Shown here: piece by piece, positions 33,389 to 41,672 of the stretch
How the letters are laid out: each line of letters opens with the position of its first letter
How positions within the stretch are numbered: the first letter of the stretch is position 1
Source of the DNA: UBA9732 sp963599445
GTDB taxonomy: Bacteria; Spirochaetota; Spirochaetia; Sphaerochaetales; Sphaerochaetaceae
Direction: 5' to 3'
Length of the DNA stretch: 64,000 nucleotides
Assembly (NCBI GenBank): GCA_963599445.1
Contig: CAVBWZ010000001.1
Span: 124,001-188,000 of the forward strand
Translations under genes and position numbers: made by a program
Notes under the pieces: model-generated
Database searches by the model: none
Told to the model about the DNA's origin: nothing
What the model saw: the letters and a program-made list of their open reading frames with translations, nothing else

Positions 33389-33488
33389 GCAGGTACTTGT
33401 TACGCTGTATACCTGGGGGCACCGAACGAGAGTTTAAGCGTCATGTAATGGCACCGGTCCCGGGGCCGCCGTCTGGCGGTTTTTTTGT
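33389..33488 (+). ncRNA. Candidate structured small RNA (about 100 nt), unknown class
   Basis: The stretch between a sigma70-like promoter and a rho-independent terminator has no credible reading frame. It can fold into a CAGGTA/TACCTG stem (about 33391-33414), a second stem GGGCACCG/CGGTCCC with one bulge (33417-33461), and the terminator stem CCGCC/GGCGG. It is more GC-rich than its surroundings. It does not show the conserved SRP, 6S, tmRNA or RNase P cores. It lies immediately upstream of a DUF3800 gene, as type III antitoxin RNAs do, but no tandem repeats are seen. Confidence 0.45.
33467..33487 (+). terminator. Rho-independent terminator in front of DUF3800
   Basis: CCGCC-GTCT-GGCGG followed by seven T. 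It would end the upstream candidate RNA, leaving the DUF3800 gene dependent on read-through or another start site. Confidence 0.85.
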
Positions 33489-33501
33489 ATGTGGGGCTTT
33501 T

Positions 33502-34194
33502 GTGAACATTTTTGTCTATTCCGATGAATCAGGAGTCTTGGATGTTGCCCACAATGACATCTATGTGTTTGGTGGGTTGATAGTACTATCATCGGAAGAT
33601 AAGGAGGAGTGGTCTCGTAGGTATTCTGCTGCTGAAAGAAGAATAAGAGCCAAGGGTGACTATCACAAGAGACAGGAGATAAAAGCCTCAGTCGTCTCCA
33701 ACCAAGAGAAACTGGAGCTGTATAAGTCCCTGAATGGATGTCATAGATTTGGAGTCGTTATAGACCAAAAGAAGATAAACCACCGTATATTCGATTCAAA
33801 GAAAAGCAAACAAAGGTATTTGGATTATGCTTACAAAATTGGTATGAAAAGAGCCTTTGAGCAAATGATGGACGAAGGTGTAATCAGGGCCAATGATGTC
33901 GAGCATATATATTTCTTTGTAGACGAACACACAACAGCGACAGATGGCAGATACGAACTTAGAGAAGCATTGGAACAGGAATTCAAACATGGGACGTTCA
34001 ACGGAACATGGGAGAAATTCTTTCCTCCAATATTCGAACAAGTGAAATCCGTAGAACTTGAATATTGCAATTCAGCCGTAAAGATTCTGGTTCGCGCTGC
34101 GGATGTGGTAGCAAACAGGATTTTCTACCTTGCAAGGACGAATTCCTTGGAAAGGCATATCAACAACAAGCTTTATATAACCAGACTTCCGTAA
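33502..34194 (+). CDS. DUF3800 protein
   Basis: The 230-residue protein is best started at GTG 33502, where homology-like sequence begins (VNIFVYSDESG, then YVFGGLIVLSSED). The longer frame from 33397 runs through the terminator and is rejected. The hallmark YSDESG near the N-terminus and the late ADVVANRI motif are those of DUF3800, a family common in accessory regions. The acidic residue at the end of the first strand recalls RNase H-like nucleases, but no activity is established. The ribosome site is poor (GGGG). A broken PLD-like gene follows 36 nt later. Confidence 0.78.
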   Translation: MNIFVYSDESGVLDVAHNDIYVFGGLIVLSSEDKEEWSRRYSAAERRIRAKGDYHKRQEIKASVVSNQEKLELYKSLNGCHRFGVVIDQKKINHRIFDSKKSKQRYLDYAYKIGMKRAFEQMMDEGVIRANDVEHIYFFVDEHTTATDGRYELREALEQEFKHGTFNGTWEKFFPPIFEQVKSVELEYCNSAVKILVRAADVVANRIFYLARTNSLERHINNKLYITRLP

Positions 34195-34230
34195 CCTGGA
34201 ACCTTTTGAATATTTTTGGAGGATATACAA

Positions 34231-34879
34231 ATGGCAAAGTTTCTTGAGACTCATGGAATATTCTCGAAAGTAGCATCAATACTTGATACTGCGAAACAAT
34301 TTGTTTACATCGTATCTCCATATATAGAACTATCAGCAGAGCAAGAACTAAACTTTGAAGTAGCAACGAAACGTTAAAACTGTCATAATCTACAGGAAGA
34401 AAGAAAACAGTTCTCTTCAAGAAAGAGAATCCTTACGTTTTCTAAAAGGACTGCCTAACATACAACTCATTTCCATACTGGATTTGCATGCTAAGATATA
34501 CGCCAATGAAAACGAGGCTGTGCTTTCTTCCCGGAATCTAGCGAACAGGAAAGAAGGTTGTCGCATTGAAGTATGTGTGGTTTTTGACAACTCTGAACCG
34601 ATATATCAGAATTTAATCAAAACAGTGGAAAAACTAAAAGGATATGCAAAGGTAAAAGCGATTTCTTCAATAAACAATGAAATTGGTTATTGCATAGGGT
34701 GCGGTAGTCGCATTCCTTACGACTGCAACCGCCCTCTTTGTAAGTGGTGCTACTACGAATGAAGTCTTTATGAAAACGAAGAGTATCCAGAAAGATTCTG
34801 TCATAAATGCGGGAAGGAAACTTGCGGCACAACGTTCAGGAAACCCGTTGAATCAAGATGCTATTCACCTAGAGGATGA
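34231..34879 (+). pseudogene. Phospholipase-D-like nuclease family protein, frameshifted and with an in-frame TGA
   Basis: A GGAGG site precedes ATG 34231, and the first 48 residues (VYIVSPYIELS) match the N-terminus of a PLD-like family. The frame then stops. The homologous continuation lies in the +1 frame from about 34364 (KTVIIYRKK, then the HxK motif LHAKIYANE and VLSSRNL), so one frameshift lies at about 34364-34378. That frame meets TGA at 34760 inside a C-terminal zinc-ribbon region (CIGCGSRIP, CKWC). Reading on past it gives YPERFCHKCGKE, where I recall tryptophan in relatives, so TGG to TGA is likely. At least two lesions are present unless the sequence is in error. Confidence 0.75.
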
Positions 34880-34923
34880 CAGCTGTTGTTGGTCTTAAGA
34901 ACTGAAAGGCGAGTGAATTTCGC

Positions 34924-34951
34924 TTGACGATGCCACGGGGGGTAGTACTAT
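34924..34951 (+). promoter_or_regulatory. Second promoter with a G-tract (G6) in a 16-nt spacer
   Basis: TTGACG (34924-34929), a 16-nt spacer containing GGGGGG (34937-34942), then TACTAT (34946-34951). The architecture is the same as at 31227-31254. The lipoprotein start codon is at 34978. Confidence 0.65.
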
Positions 34952-34977
34952 CCGAGAAGAGAAGGGGTGTACATACC

Positions 34978-37044
34978 ATGAAAAGAATTCCAGTTGCCTT
35001 GTTGCTCGTCTTCGCATTGTTGTTTGTTTCCTGTAACAACGAAGAAGTCAAAACTCCGGAACAGAACGACGGTTCTGGTGCGACTGTCGTTGAGAAGGGT
35101 CTTGTGACCATTGATTTGTCTGATTTGAAATCTGGTCAGTCGATAACTAAGACCGTTACTGGCGATGTGGAGTTCCAGCTCGAAGGCTTGGATTTCTCAG
35201 ATGGCGTCGTAATCATTGATGGTGATTTCATTGGTGCTTCGAAATCCATTGGTAGAGGCATTGGTGAAAGTGACAGTTTGTTCAAGAGGGAAGACGGGAC
35301 GTTCATTCCAGTTCCGGATGAGAACAAAAAGTCAAGGTTCTTTGGCTCTGACATCAATATCCTTGATTTGTCTACTCTGCATTTTAAGAAGCTTAAGCTT
35401 GATGATGATTTCAGTATTAGCCCTGATGAGTATCCCAACAGTGTTGGAATAGAGGAAGAGTTCTACTATGTGGATTTTTCTAGTCAACCATGGAATAAGC
35501 TGAACAGATCTGAAGTTGTGTTTTGGTTGCACAATGCAAGTGTCTCAAGTTTCTCTCTTGTTCATTGGAAATGCTTGCGGGGGAGGTACAATCCACGAGG
35601 GATTCTTGACTTCTCCTCCCCTAGCTTTCATTTTGGTTTTGGTATAGACATGTTTTCTTCGGTCGGAGCGGAAACGGTATTATACGTTTTAAATCCAATT
35701 GAGTTGAAAACTGGTGGGCTTTTTACAATAGACAAAAACTCTCAAGTATCTATATTCAAGGTGAATGCTATCGAGGATGGAGAACAATACAAAGCAGTTA
35801 TTCACTTCTCTTTTGAAGACTATAGAAATCTTGATATCTTGAGTTTTTTTACACAAGCCCGTTATCGTGATGGTTCTTTTAGGACGGAAGAGTTGGTACC
35901 TTATTTCAATGATGATGATTATACAGTTGAACTTGAAATGGGAGAGTTGGATAAAGAGTTTATATTTACTCTCGACTTGACTTACGGAGATATGAGCGAT
36001 TTCACTTCTGCTTCAATAGAACTCGTTAAGTCTGAAAGAAATCAAGTATATGAAACCTTGAATGCTGAAGAAGAGAACAAATTCTATGCCTCTAGTGACT
36101 CGGCAAGGCAAACTATTGCCATAAAAACCGATGAGGGATTGGCCGTTAGTATTAAGCCTTCGAGTGATTCTTCCTTAATGAGGTGTTTCTGCACCGGTGA
36201 AGTTACAGGCACTATAAATCCATATGGAGACGTTACTTTGAACAAAAATACAAGCTATTGTTTTATTGTTCAGTCGTCTGGTCTCAAGAGCGGTGATGCT
36301 CTGTTTACCATATCTCCACGTGAATCATTTGAATTGAAATGCAACGTCGTATACGACGGAAATTATGATTATGTTTGCAGTGGATGTGAAAACTGTGGAG
36401 ATGGATTTACTCTGAACCAGTTGCGTATAAATGAGAATAAGATTCTCAAGGGAGAATACTGGACGACTGAAGAAATTGGTAGATATGGAAGAATAGCATT
36501 CAAGAATGGTAATGGTATTTTAACTGAATCACAAGTCCTGCTTAATGCTACGAGCGTTGGAAATGGTGGTATTTCAAAAACTGGAGCTTTTGGTATCTAT
36601 GCCTTCAACAAAGACAATATACACGGTGACAGCATTGATATAAGAGTTATGGAAATTCATCCCAATGAAAAAGAAATTGTTGTAGACATTATAGTTGACG
36701 AAGTGGATGTGTATCATACCGTTATGAAATATACGAAATATGAACATGTGACACATTCCTGGGCTATTGACGGTGATGAAACTGTTAAGTGTACCGATTG
36801 CGATGAAGTTCGATATAGTGCCTCTATGAGCGTCAAGAAAGGTGTTTTGTATACAATGGATGCCAACGAGGATTTTTCCATTTGGCTTGTTGATAGACCT
36901 GAACAGGAGTTCTTTTTCAAAGCTGGTAGTAGCGAGGCTCCTGAAGTTCCCGATGATATGAATGTCCGTTTTGTTGCTCCTGCTGCTGGCAAGTGCATTT
37001 CATATGAAGCCAATGGAAGCCATGTAACCATTATCGTACAGTAG
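34978..37044 (+). CDS. Large surface lipoprotein, unknown function
   Basis: The 688-residue protein from ATG 34978 has a clear lipobox (LLFVSC, Cys19) followed by Asn-Asn-Glu-Glu. The mature part is mostly beta-rich and acidic, with a central CSGCENCGDGF and a late CTDCDEVRYS cysteine pair, like those in the lipoprotein at 31313. No catalytic motif was recognised. Base composition is more AT-rich than the core genes around it, which fits an acquired or fast-evolving surface protein. Expression is probably set by the G-tract promoter upstream. Confidence 0.75.
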   Translation: MKRIPVALLLVFALLFVSCNNEEVKTPEQNDGSGATVVEKGLVTIDLSDLKSGQSITKTVTGDVEFQLEGLDFSDGVVIIDGDFIGASKSIGRGIGESDSLFKREDGTFIPVPDENKKSRFFGSDINILDLSTLHFKKLKLDDDFSISPDEYPNSVGIEEEFYYVDFSSQPWNKLNRSEVVFWLHNASVSSFSLVHWKCLRGRYNPRGILDFSSPSFHFGFGIDMFSSVGAETVLYVLNPIELKTGGLFTIDKNSQVSIFKVNAIEDGEQYKAVIHFSFEDYRNLDILSFFTQARYRDGSFRTEELVPYFNDDDYTVELEMGELDKEFIFTLDLTYGDMSDFTSASIELVKSERNQVYETLNAEEENKFYASSDSARQTIAIKTDEGLAVSIKPSSDSSLMRCFCTGEVTGTINPYGDVTLNKNTSYCFIVQSSGLKSGDALFTISPRESFELKCNVVYDGNYDYVCSGCENCGDGFTLNQLRINENKILKGEYWTTEEIGRYGRIAFKNGNGILTESQVLLNATSVGNGGISKTGAFGIYAFNKDNIHGDSIDIRVMEIHPNEKEIVVDIIVDEVDVYHTVMKYTKYEHVTHSWAIDGDETVKCTDCDEVRYSASMSVKKGVLYTMDANEDFSIWLVDRPEQEFFFKAGSSEAPEVPDDMNVRFVAPAAGKCISYEANGSHVTIIVQ

Positions 37045-37370
37045 AGAATTTTCAACGAATCAAGTTTTGATGAAATTGCAATGATGGAGGAATTTCAGCG
37101 AAAGGCTTGAAAATGAAATTTCTCCATGGAAATGTGGTTGGAAAACTCAAGTTCATAGGGAGCAAACATGAGACCTATACCAAAAAGGTCCGCCCCTGCA
37201 TGGCACAGGCGAATGCAGGGACGAAGTCGCGAGGAATCTTGGATTTGAACTCTTTGCTACAAGTCCGTAGGGAAATGGCCTTTGGTAGGAGAAGTGGTTA
37301 AGAGAAGAAACCATGTCCTCTACGGATGCCTACAACCTACAAATTCAATTGGAAAGAAGAGGTGGCTGCC
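37045..37370. other. Gene-free gap with two hairpins
   Basis: ATGGAGGAATTTCA (37084-37097) pairs with TGAAATTTCTCCAT (37114-37127), 13 of 14 bases, right after the lipoprotein gene. CCCTGCAT and ATGCAGGG form a second 8-bp stem near 37193-37216. A 64-codon frame at 37107-37301 starts inside the first stem and looks random. No promoter or known RNA was recognised. Confidence 0.5.
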
Positions 37371-37985
37371 TTAGAATTCCTGAACACCTCCTTCGTCAGG
37401 TCTGGGTTCCTCTCCCTCTCCAGGACTTCGAGCTTCCTGTTCTTCCGTCTCTTCTGTGATGTCAGTCGTGCATTCGAACTCCTCTGGACCCAAGCTTTCA
37501 AGCTGGTTTTCGTATGGAACCGCTTGGGACATTGCCTGCATTTCTTGTGATTCCTGGATTTCAGACAGTGCAGGAGGTTCTGAAACCGCCTGTTTGGGTG
37601 GTTGGGCTGCTGGCATGGCAGGAGCTGCAGTTGGGATTGGATCCTTTGCAGCCTTTTGTCTGTCTGGCTGGAATTCGATATGCTCAGCAATGATGGTTAC
37701 GAACTCTCTGGGCACTCCTCCTTCCTTCCAGGTGTTCTGTTTGAGACGACCGACTACGCGCACACCTCTTCCTTTCCGTAGGTGCTGCATACATGCCCTG
37801 GATGCCGACCCGTAGACTTCAACGATGAAGAAAGACGTGTCGGTCTGCCATCCGCTGCCTTTCTTCATGTAGTAGCGGTTGTTCGCAATTGAGAACCTGC
37901 ACATTTCGTGGTCGGCTGCGAACACGACTTCCTTTGGGTCCCTTGTAAGGTTTCCCTCGATGAGAACAGTGTTGAGATTGTTCAT
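37371..37985 (-). CDS. ssb: Single-stranded DNA-binding protein
   Basis: The 204-residue protein has an N-terminal OB fold (NTVLIEGNLTRDP, CRFSIANNRYY, FIVEVYGSASR, RVVGRLKQNTW), followed by a long Pro/Glu/Gln-rich linker. It coats single-stranded DNA in replication and repair. The extreme C-terminus reads GGVQEF rather than the usual acidic DDIPF-like tip, though it still ends in Phe. It may be an accessory or diverged paralogue. The ribosome site is AGGAG, and the gene stands alone. Confidence 0.9.
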   Translation of the reverse strand: MNNLNTVLIEGNLTRDPKEVVFAADHEMCRFSIANNRYYMKKGSGWQTDTSFFIVEVYGSASRACMQHLRKGRGVRVVGRLKQNTWKEGGVPREFVTIIAEHIEFQPDRQKAAKDPIPTAAPAMPAAQPPKQAVSEPPALSEIQESQEMQAMSQAVPYENQLESLGPEEFECTTDITEETEEQEARSPGEGEEPRPDEGGVQEF

Positions 37986-38108
37986 GGACTACTCCTGAAA
38001 GGGGAAGGCTCGGAACATCCGTACACCACGGATCATGCGCTCTGATGGCTTTTTTCCCTTTCAATAAGTAATTCCAAAAAAGCTGTGGTTTTCATTCTCA
38101 CTTTTTGG

Positions 38109-39062
38109 CTATTTTTTCAAAAAAGTGAAAATTACCTTTGCTTGGCCACCGCAAATCATTCCAAGGTCAGAAGATGCGTCAAGTGAAAAATCTTCCAGGT
38201 GATAGGTCTTTTCCTCTTTCATCATGGATTTTGCAATCTCGATGGATTTTTTCTCTATGGCTCCTCCACCTATCGTTCCATGCAATGTTCCGTCCTGTTC
38301 AACGAAGAGCTGGCTTCCTATTGAGCGGGGTGCGGATCCATGCTTTTCAACGATTCTGACATCCACACCTGTCTTGCTTGCCATGGTCCTGACTATCTCT
38401 GGATCGATGGTGACGAGGTTCTTGTCCGTGCGGAAGACCGATATCACTTCAGCCATTATGGAGACTGCAATCTCCTCTGGCGTGACGGCTCCAATCTTGA
38501 GACCGATGGGGGAGTGAACCTCCTCCAGTGCGGACTCCTTATATCCAAGGGCCTTCATCTTCTCCATTGTGGCTGCGACCTTGCCCTTTGATCCTATCAT
38601 CCCAATGTAGGAGCTTCTGTGGTTGAGGGCGTATTCGAGGCACTTGGAATCGTATGAATGGCCGTGCGTGACGATGACGTAGTAGGGGGCGCACACAGGG
38701 AAATCGGTCTTGAGGATGCTTTCATATGGCATGACGATGCGTGTGGCCCGTGGGAAGCGGTCTTGGGTGCAGACCTCGCCTCGCTCGTCCGCTACAGTGA
38801 CTTTCATGCCTTGCAGCATCGCTAGGTCGTACAGGGCTTTTGAGACGTGGCCAGCTCCAAAGATGAAGAGGTGCGGCTCCGGCTTTATCGTCTCGACTAG
38901 GTCTGACGTTTCCATTGGAATTTCGCATGAGACTCCAATTGCCGCCACCACTTTGCCGTTCTGTATTATCTGCTGTGCTCCGGTTGCGAAGGATGTCCTT
39001 CGTTCTAGGTCTCCAAGTTCCAGGGCTTTCAGAAAGCTTGAGTAGAAGTCTTTGCTATTCAT
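38109..39062 (-). CDS. XdhC/CoxI family protein (selenium/molybdenum hydroxylase maturation), permuted domain order
   Basis: The 317-residue protein has a Rossmann domain first (FIFGAGHVSKAL at about 66-77, VTHGHSYDSKCLEYAL, YIGMIGSKGK). The XdhC/CoxI domain lies at the C-terminus (about 235-317: HGSAPRSIGSQ, GTIGGGAIE, DLGMICGGQ). In typical XdhC the CoxI domain comes first, so the order looks permuted. XdhC proteins insert sulfurated molybdenum cofactor; selenium-dependent hydroxylase loci carry relatives. It overlaps the upstream aminotransferase gene by 8 nt, and the SelD/YedE/YedF genes lie just across the divergent promoter. The hydroxylase itself is not in the window. Confidence 0.85.
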   Translation of the reverse strand: MNSKDFYSSFLKALELGDLERRTSFATGAQQIIQNGKVVAAIGVSCEIPMETSDLVETIKPEPHLFIFGAGHVSKALYDLAMLQGMKVTVADERGEVCTQDRFPRATRIVMPYESILKTDFPVCAPYYVIVTHGHSYDSKCLEYALNHRSSYIGMIGSKGKVAATMEKMKALGYKESALEEVHSPIGLKIGAVTPEEIAVSIMAEVISVFRTDKNLVTIDPEIVRTMASKTGVDVRIVEKHGSAPRSIGSQLFVEQDGTLHGTIGGGAIEKKSIEIAKSMMKEEKTYHLEDFSLDASSDLGMICGGQAKVIFTFLKK

Positions 39063-40221
39063 CCATTATCTCCTTTAGACATTCCAATGTGTCGTCTATC
39101 TCCACAGGTGTGGTGAAAGGTCCAGACGAGAACCTGAGTGTCCCTCCCGGAAAGGTCCCAAGAGTCTTGTGCGCCGCAGGTGAACAGTGAAGGCCTACAC
39201 GTGTTTCGATGCCGCATCTTTCAAGCAGCTGCGAAGAAATGTAGGCTATATCCTTCTTCTGGGACACGATTGATATGACGTTGGTTCTTCTCCTGTTAGA
39301 ATCCAATGCTCCGGAACCTGCGTCCAACTTGGCTCCTACAATCCTGATTCCTTCCATCCCAGCAAGCCCTTCGTACAGCTTTGCAGTCATCGAATGCACG
39401 TTGCAGGCAAGCTCATCCCTATGCCCAATGACGAACTCAAGTGATTTTCCAAGGCCGAGTATTCCTGGAATGTTCAACGTGCCGGCTTCAAGCCTATCCG
39501 GCAGTGAGTGTGGAATCTTCTCGCTGTCGCTTTCTGAGCCAGTTCCTCCCGCAATCAGGGGCTGCATTTCCAATGCTATGTCAGTTCTGAGCACCATGCC
39601 TCCAATGCCTTCCGGTCCAAGGAAGCCTTTGTGGCCGGTGAAGCATATGCCGGCTGCTCCAAGTTCATCCATATTTAAATCAATGAAAGGGGAGGCTTGT
39701 GCACTGTCCACGAAGAAAAGAAGGCCGTGTTTCTTTGCAATCTCTGCAAGTGCTCCTACGTCCTCCACATGGCCTGATACGTTTCCACAAACATTGACGA
39801 TCATGGCCTTGGTGTTGGGCTGTACCAATGAATCCACTTTTTCCAACAAGGAATATCCTTCCTTGTCAGCTGGAATCCTTGAAAAGGGAATTCCACACTG
39901 CACCAAAGGCCTCATGACCGCATTGTGTTCGCTTGAAGTCACTATCACGTGGTCGTTTGGAGTCAGAAGCCCCTTTATCACCCAGTTCAGGGATTCCGTC
40001 ACAGAGCGTGTGAAAACCACTGAAGCCGGGTTGTCATGGCCGTAGAGCTCCGCCAGTTTCTCCCTTACGGAATACACCTTCTCGAACAGTTCGAACGCAC
40101 GTCCGCTTTCCGTCCGGTTGGGATTGAGGCAGTCCTTTTCAAGAAAGGATGCCATCTCCTCTGCAATTCCTGGGGCTTTTGGGAACGAAGTGGCTGCATT
40201 GTCCAAATATATCCTTTGCAT
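39055..40221 (-). CDS. Class V aminotransferase / cysteine desulfurase-like (selenium-associated)
   Basis: The 388-residue PLP enzyme from ATG 40221 (GGAG at 5-nt spacing) has YLDNAATSFPK at the N-terminus, the PLP lysine in CFTGHKGFLGPEG and the C-terminal RVGLHCSPAAHKTLGT loop with the active cysteine. This subgroup is reported to co-occur with selD, yedE and yedF as a candidate selenium-delivery desulfurase or selenocysteine lyase. It forms an operon with the XdhC gene and is divergent from yedE. Confidence 0.9.
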   Translation of the reverse strand: MQRIYLDNAATSFPKAPGIAEEMASFLEKDCLNPNRTESGRAFELFEKVYSVREKLAELYGHDNPASVVFTRSVTESLNWVIKGLLTPNDHVIVTSSEHNAVMRPLVQCGIPFSRIPADKEGYSLLEKVDSLVQPNTKAMIVNVCGNVSGHVEDVGALAEIAKKHGLLFFVDSAQASPFIDLNMDELGAAGICFTGHKGFLGPEGIGGMVLRTDIALEMQPLIAGGTGSESDSEKIPHSLPDRLEAGTLNIPGILGLGKSLEFVIGHRDELACNVHSMTAKLYEGLAGMEGIRIVGAKLDAGSGALDSNRRRTNVISIVSQKKDIAYISSQLLERCGIETRVGLHCSPAAHKTLGTFPGGTLRFSSGPFTTPVEIDDTLECLKEIMDE

Positions 40222-40256
40222 AGAAACTCCCTGCTCTGTAGACAAGCTTATAGACG

Positions 40257-40285
40257 ATGATACCACAATGGTGGAGTCTTCTCAA
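40257..40285 (-). promoter_or_regulatory. Promoter of the aminotransferase-xdhC operon
   Basis: On the minus strand TTGAGA (40280-40285), a 17-nt spacer and TATCAT (40257-40262). It is nearly a mirror image of the yedE promoter 30 bp away. Confidence 0.7.
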
Positions 40286-40291
40286 CGTCCA

Positions 40292-40320
40292 TTGTCTTTT
40301 GTAAAACACTATGGTATCAT
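40292..40320 (+). promoter_or_regulatory. Promoter of the yedE-yedF-selD operon
   Basis: TTGTCT (40292-40297), a 17-nt spacer and TATCAT (40315-40320). Both divergent promoters have the extended string GGTATCAT at the -10. Confidence 0.7.
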
Positions 40321-40343
40321 CCATCCTTGCAAAGGAGATTTTT

Positions 40344-41450
40344 ATGAAATCATCGCTCGAAAAGTCAAAGGGTCTGTCCAAGGACAAGATCCTGCTCATC
40401 GTCACGGGCTGTGTTGTGGGAATCGCCGCAGTCCTTCTTACAATCTTTGGAAACCCAGGAAACATGGGATTCTGCATTGCCTGCTTCATCAGAGACATAT
40501 CCGGTGCCGTCAAGCTCCACAATGCAGGTGTTGTGCAGTATGTCAGACCTGAAATCATCGGTCTAGTGCTTGGTGCCTTCGTGATAAGCCTTGTCAAGGG
40601 CGAGTTCAAACCTCGTGGTGGATCGTCCCCAATGCTGCGTTTCATGATTGCGTTCTGTGTCATGGTTGGCGCCCTCGTGTTCCTTGGCTGCCCACTCAGA
40701 ATGGTCCTCAGGCTTGCTGCAGGCGACCTCAACGCCCTCGTGGCCCTCGTTGGATTCGCTTGTGGAATCGCACTTGGCTGCTGGTTTCTCAACAACGGCT
40801 TCTCCCTTGGAAAGGCATATCCTCAGAGCGCCCTTGAAGGTGCCGCACTTCCTGCAATCAACGTTGGACTTCTCATCCTCGCTGTGTTTGGAACGAGCCT
40901 TCTTGCCTACTCCGAGAAGGGACCTGGCTCGATGCACGCTCCAATCATCCTTGCTCTCGCATGTGGACTCGTGGTTGGAATCCTCGCCCAGAGATCCAGA
41001 ATGTGCTTCGCAGGCGGAATCAGGGACATAATCCTTCTCAAGGACTGGACCCTCACTCTTGGCTTCGTGGCCGTATTCGTCTCCGCATTAGTGTTCAACC
41101 TCATCGCCGGTAAGTTCAAGCTTGGCTTCACAGGCCAGCCTGTCGCACACGCACAGCACTTCTGGAACTTCATTGGCATGGTCGTCGTAGGACTTGGTTC
41201 CGTCATGCTTGGCGGCTGCCCTCTCAGACAGCTCATCCTTGCAGGCGAAGGCAACTCGGACAGCGGCGTTGCAGTCCTTGGCTTTGCAGTGGGCGCTGCA
41301 TTTGCACACAACTTTGGCCTTGCAAGCTCGGCTGCAAGCGCAGACAGCCTTGGCGGTCCTGGAATCAACGGAAAGGTCGCGGTCTTCATCTGCCTTGCAT
41401 TCCTTTTGGTCGTTGCAGGTATAAAGACCTTCGCAAAGAAAGAGAACTGA
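40344..41450 (+). CDS. yedE: YedE family selenium-associated transporter
   Basis: The 368-residue inner-membrane protein from ATG 40344 (AAAGGAG) has about ten helices and pairs of conserved small-residue/cysteine motifs (MGFCIACFIRD, FLGCPLRM, RSRMCFAGGIRD, LGGCPLRQ). The YeeE/YedE family moves sulfur compounds. The branch next to yedF and selD is a proposed selenium importer. It heads a rightward operon with yedF, DUF3343 and selD. Confidence 0.9.
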   Translation: MKSSLEKSKGLSKDKILLIVTGCVVGIAAVLLTIFGNPGNMGFCIACFIRDISGAVKLHNAGVVQYVRPEIIGLVLGAFVISLVKGEFKPRGGSSPMLRFMIAFCVMVGALVFLGCPLRMVLRLAAGDLNALVALVGFACGIALGCWFLNNGFSLGKAYPQSALEGAALPAINVGLLILAVFGTSLLAYSEKGPGSMHAPIILALACGLVVGILAQRSRMCFAGGIRDIILLKDWTLTLGFVAVFVSALVFNLIAGKFKLGFTGQPVAHAQHFWNFIGMVVVGLGSVMLGGCPLRQLILAGEGNSDSGVAVLGFAVGAAFAHNFGLASSAASADSLGGPGINGKVAVFICLAFLLVVAGIKTFAKKEN

Positions 41451-41465
41451 AGAAGGAGAACTGAT

Positions 41466-41672
41466 ATGTTGGAACTTGATCTTACCGGCCTCAGCTGCCC
41501 GGAACCTGTCGTGAAGACGAAAAAGGCCCTCAAGGAGAATCCTCAGGGCGTTGTTTCCATCGTTGACAACCGCGCTGCACTTGAGAACGTATCTAGATTC
41601 GGACGTGCCATGGGGTATAAAGTCAATGCCGTGGAGAAAGACGGTGCATGGAGAATCGAGATAGCAAAGTGA
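41466..41672 (+). CDS. yedF: YedF/TusA-type sulfur (selenium) carrier
   Basis: The 68-residue protein consists of a TusA fold with the active-site motif LSCPEPV (Cys11). It would carry a persulfide or perselenide. Many YedF proteins have a second, DsrE-like domain of about 120 residues, which is absent here. It starts 15 nt after yedE with AGAAGGAG as ribosome site. Confidence 0.9.
   Translation: MLELDLTGLSCPEPVVKTKKALKENPQGVVSIVDNRAALENVSRFGRAMGYKVNAVEKDGAWRIEIAK

Noticed and set aside
33397..33501. N-terminal extension of DUF3800
   Set aside because: The frame reads through a GC-rich terminator and its T-run; family-like sequence begins at GTG 33502.
34760..34762. TGA as a selenocysteine codon in the PLD-like gene
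   Set aside because: The family position is expected to be tryptophan, a frameshift already breaks the gene, and no downstream SECIS-like stem was evident.
31000..37044. Prophage or integrative element
   Set aside because: The region is accessory in content, but no integrase, recombinase, terminase, flanking tRNA or direct-repeat ends were seen.
37107..37301. 64-codon open frame after the large lipoprotein
   Set aside because: It starts inside a hairpin stem, has no ribosome site at proper spacing, and its product shows no structure or motif.
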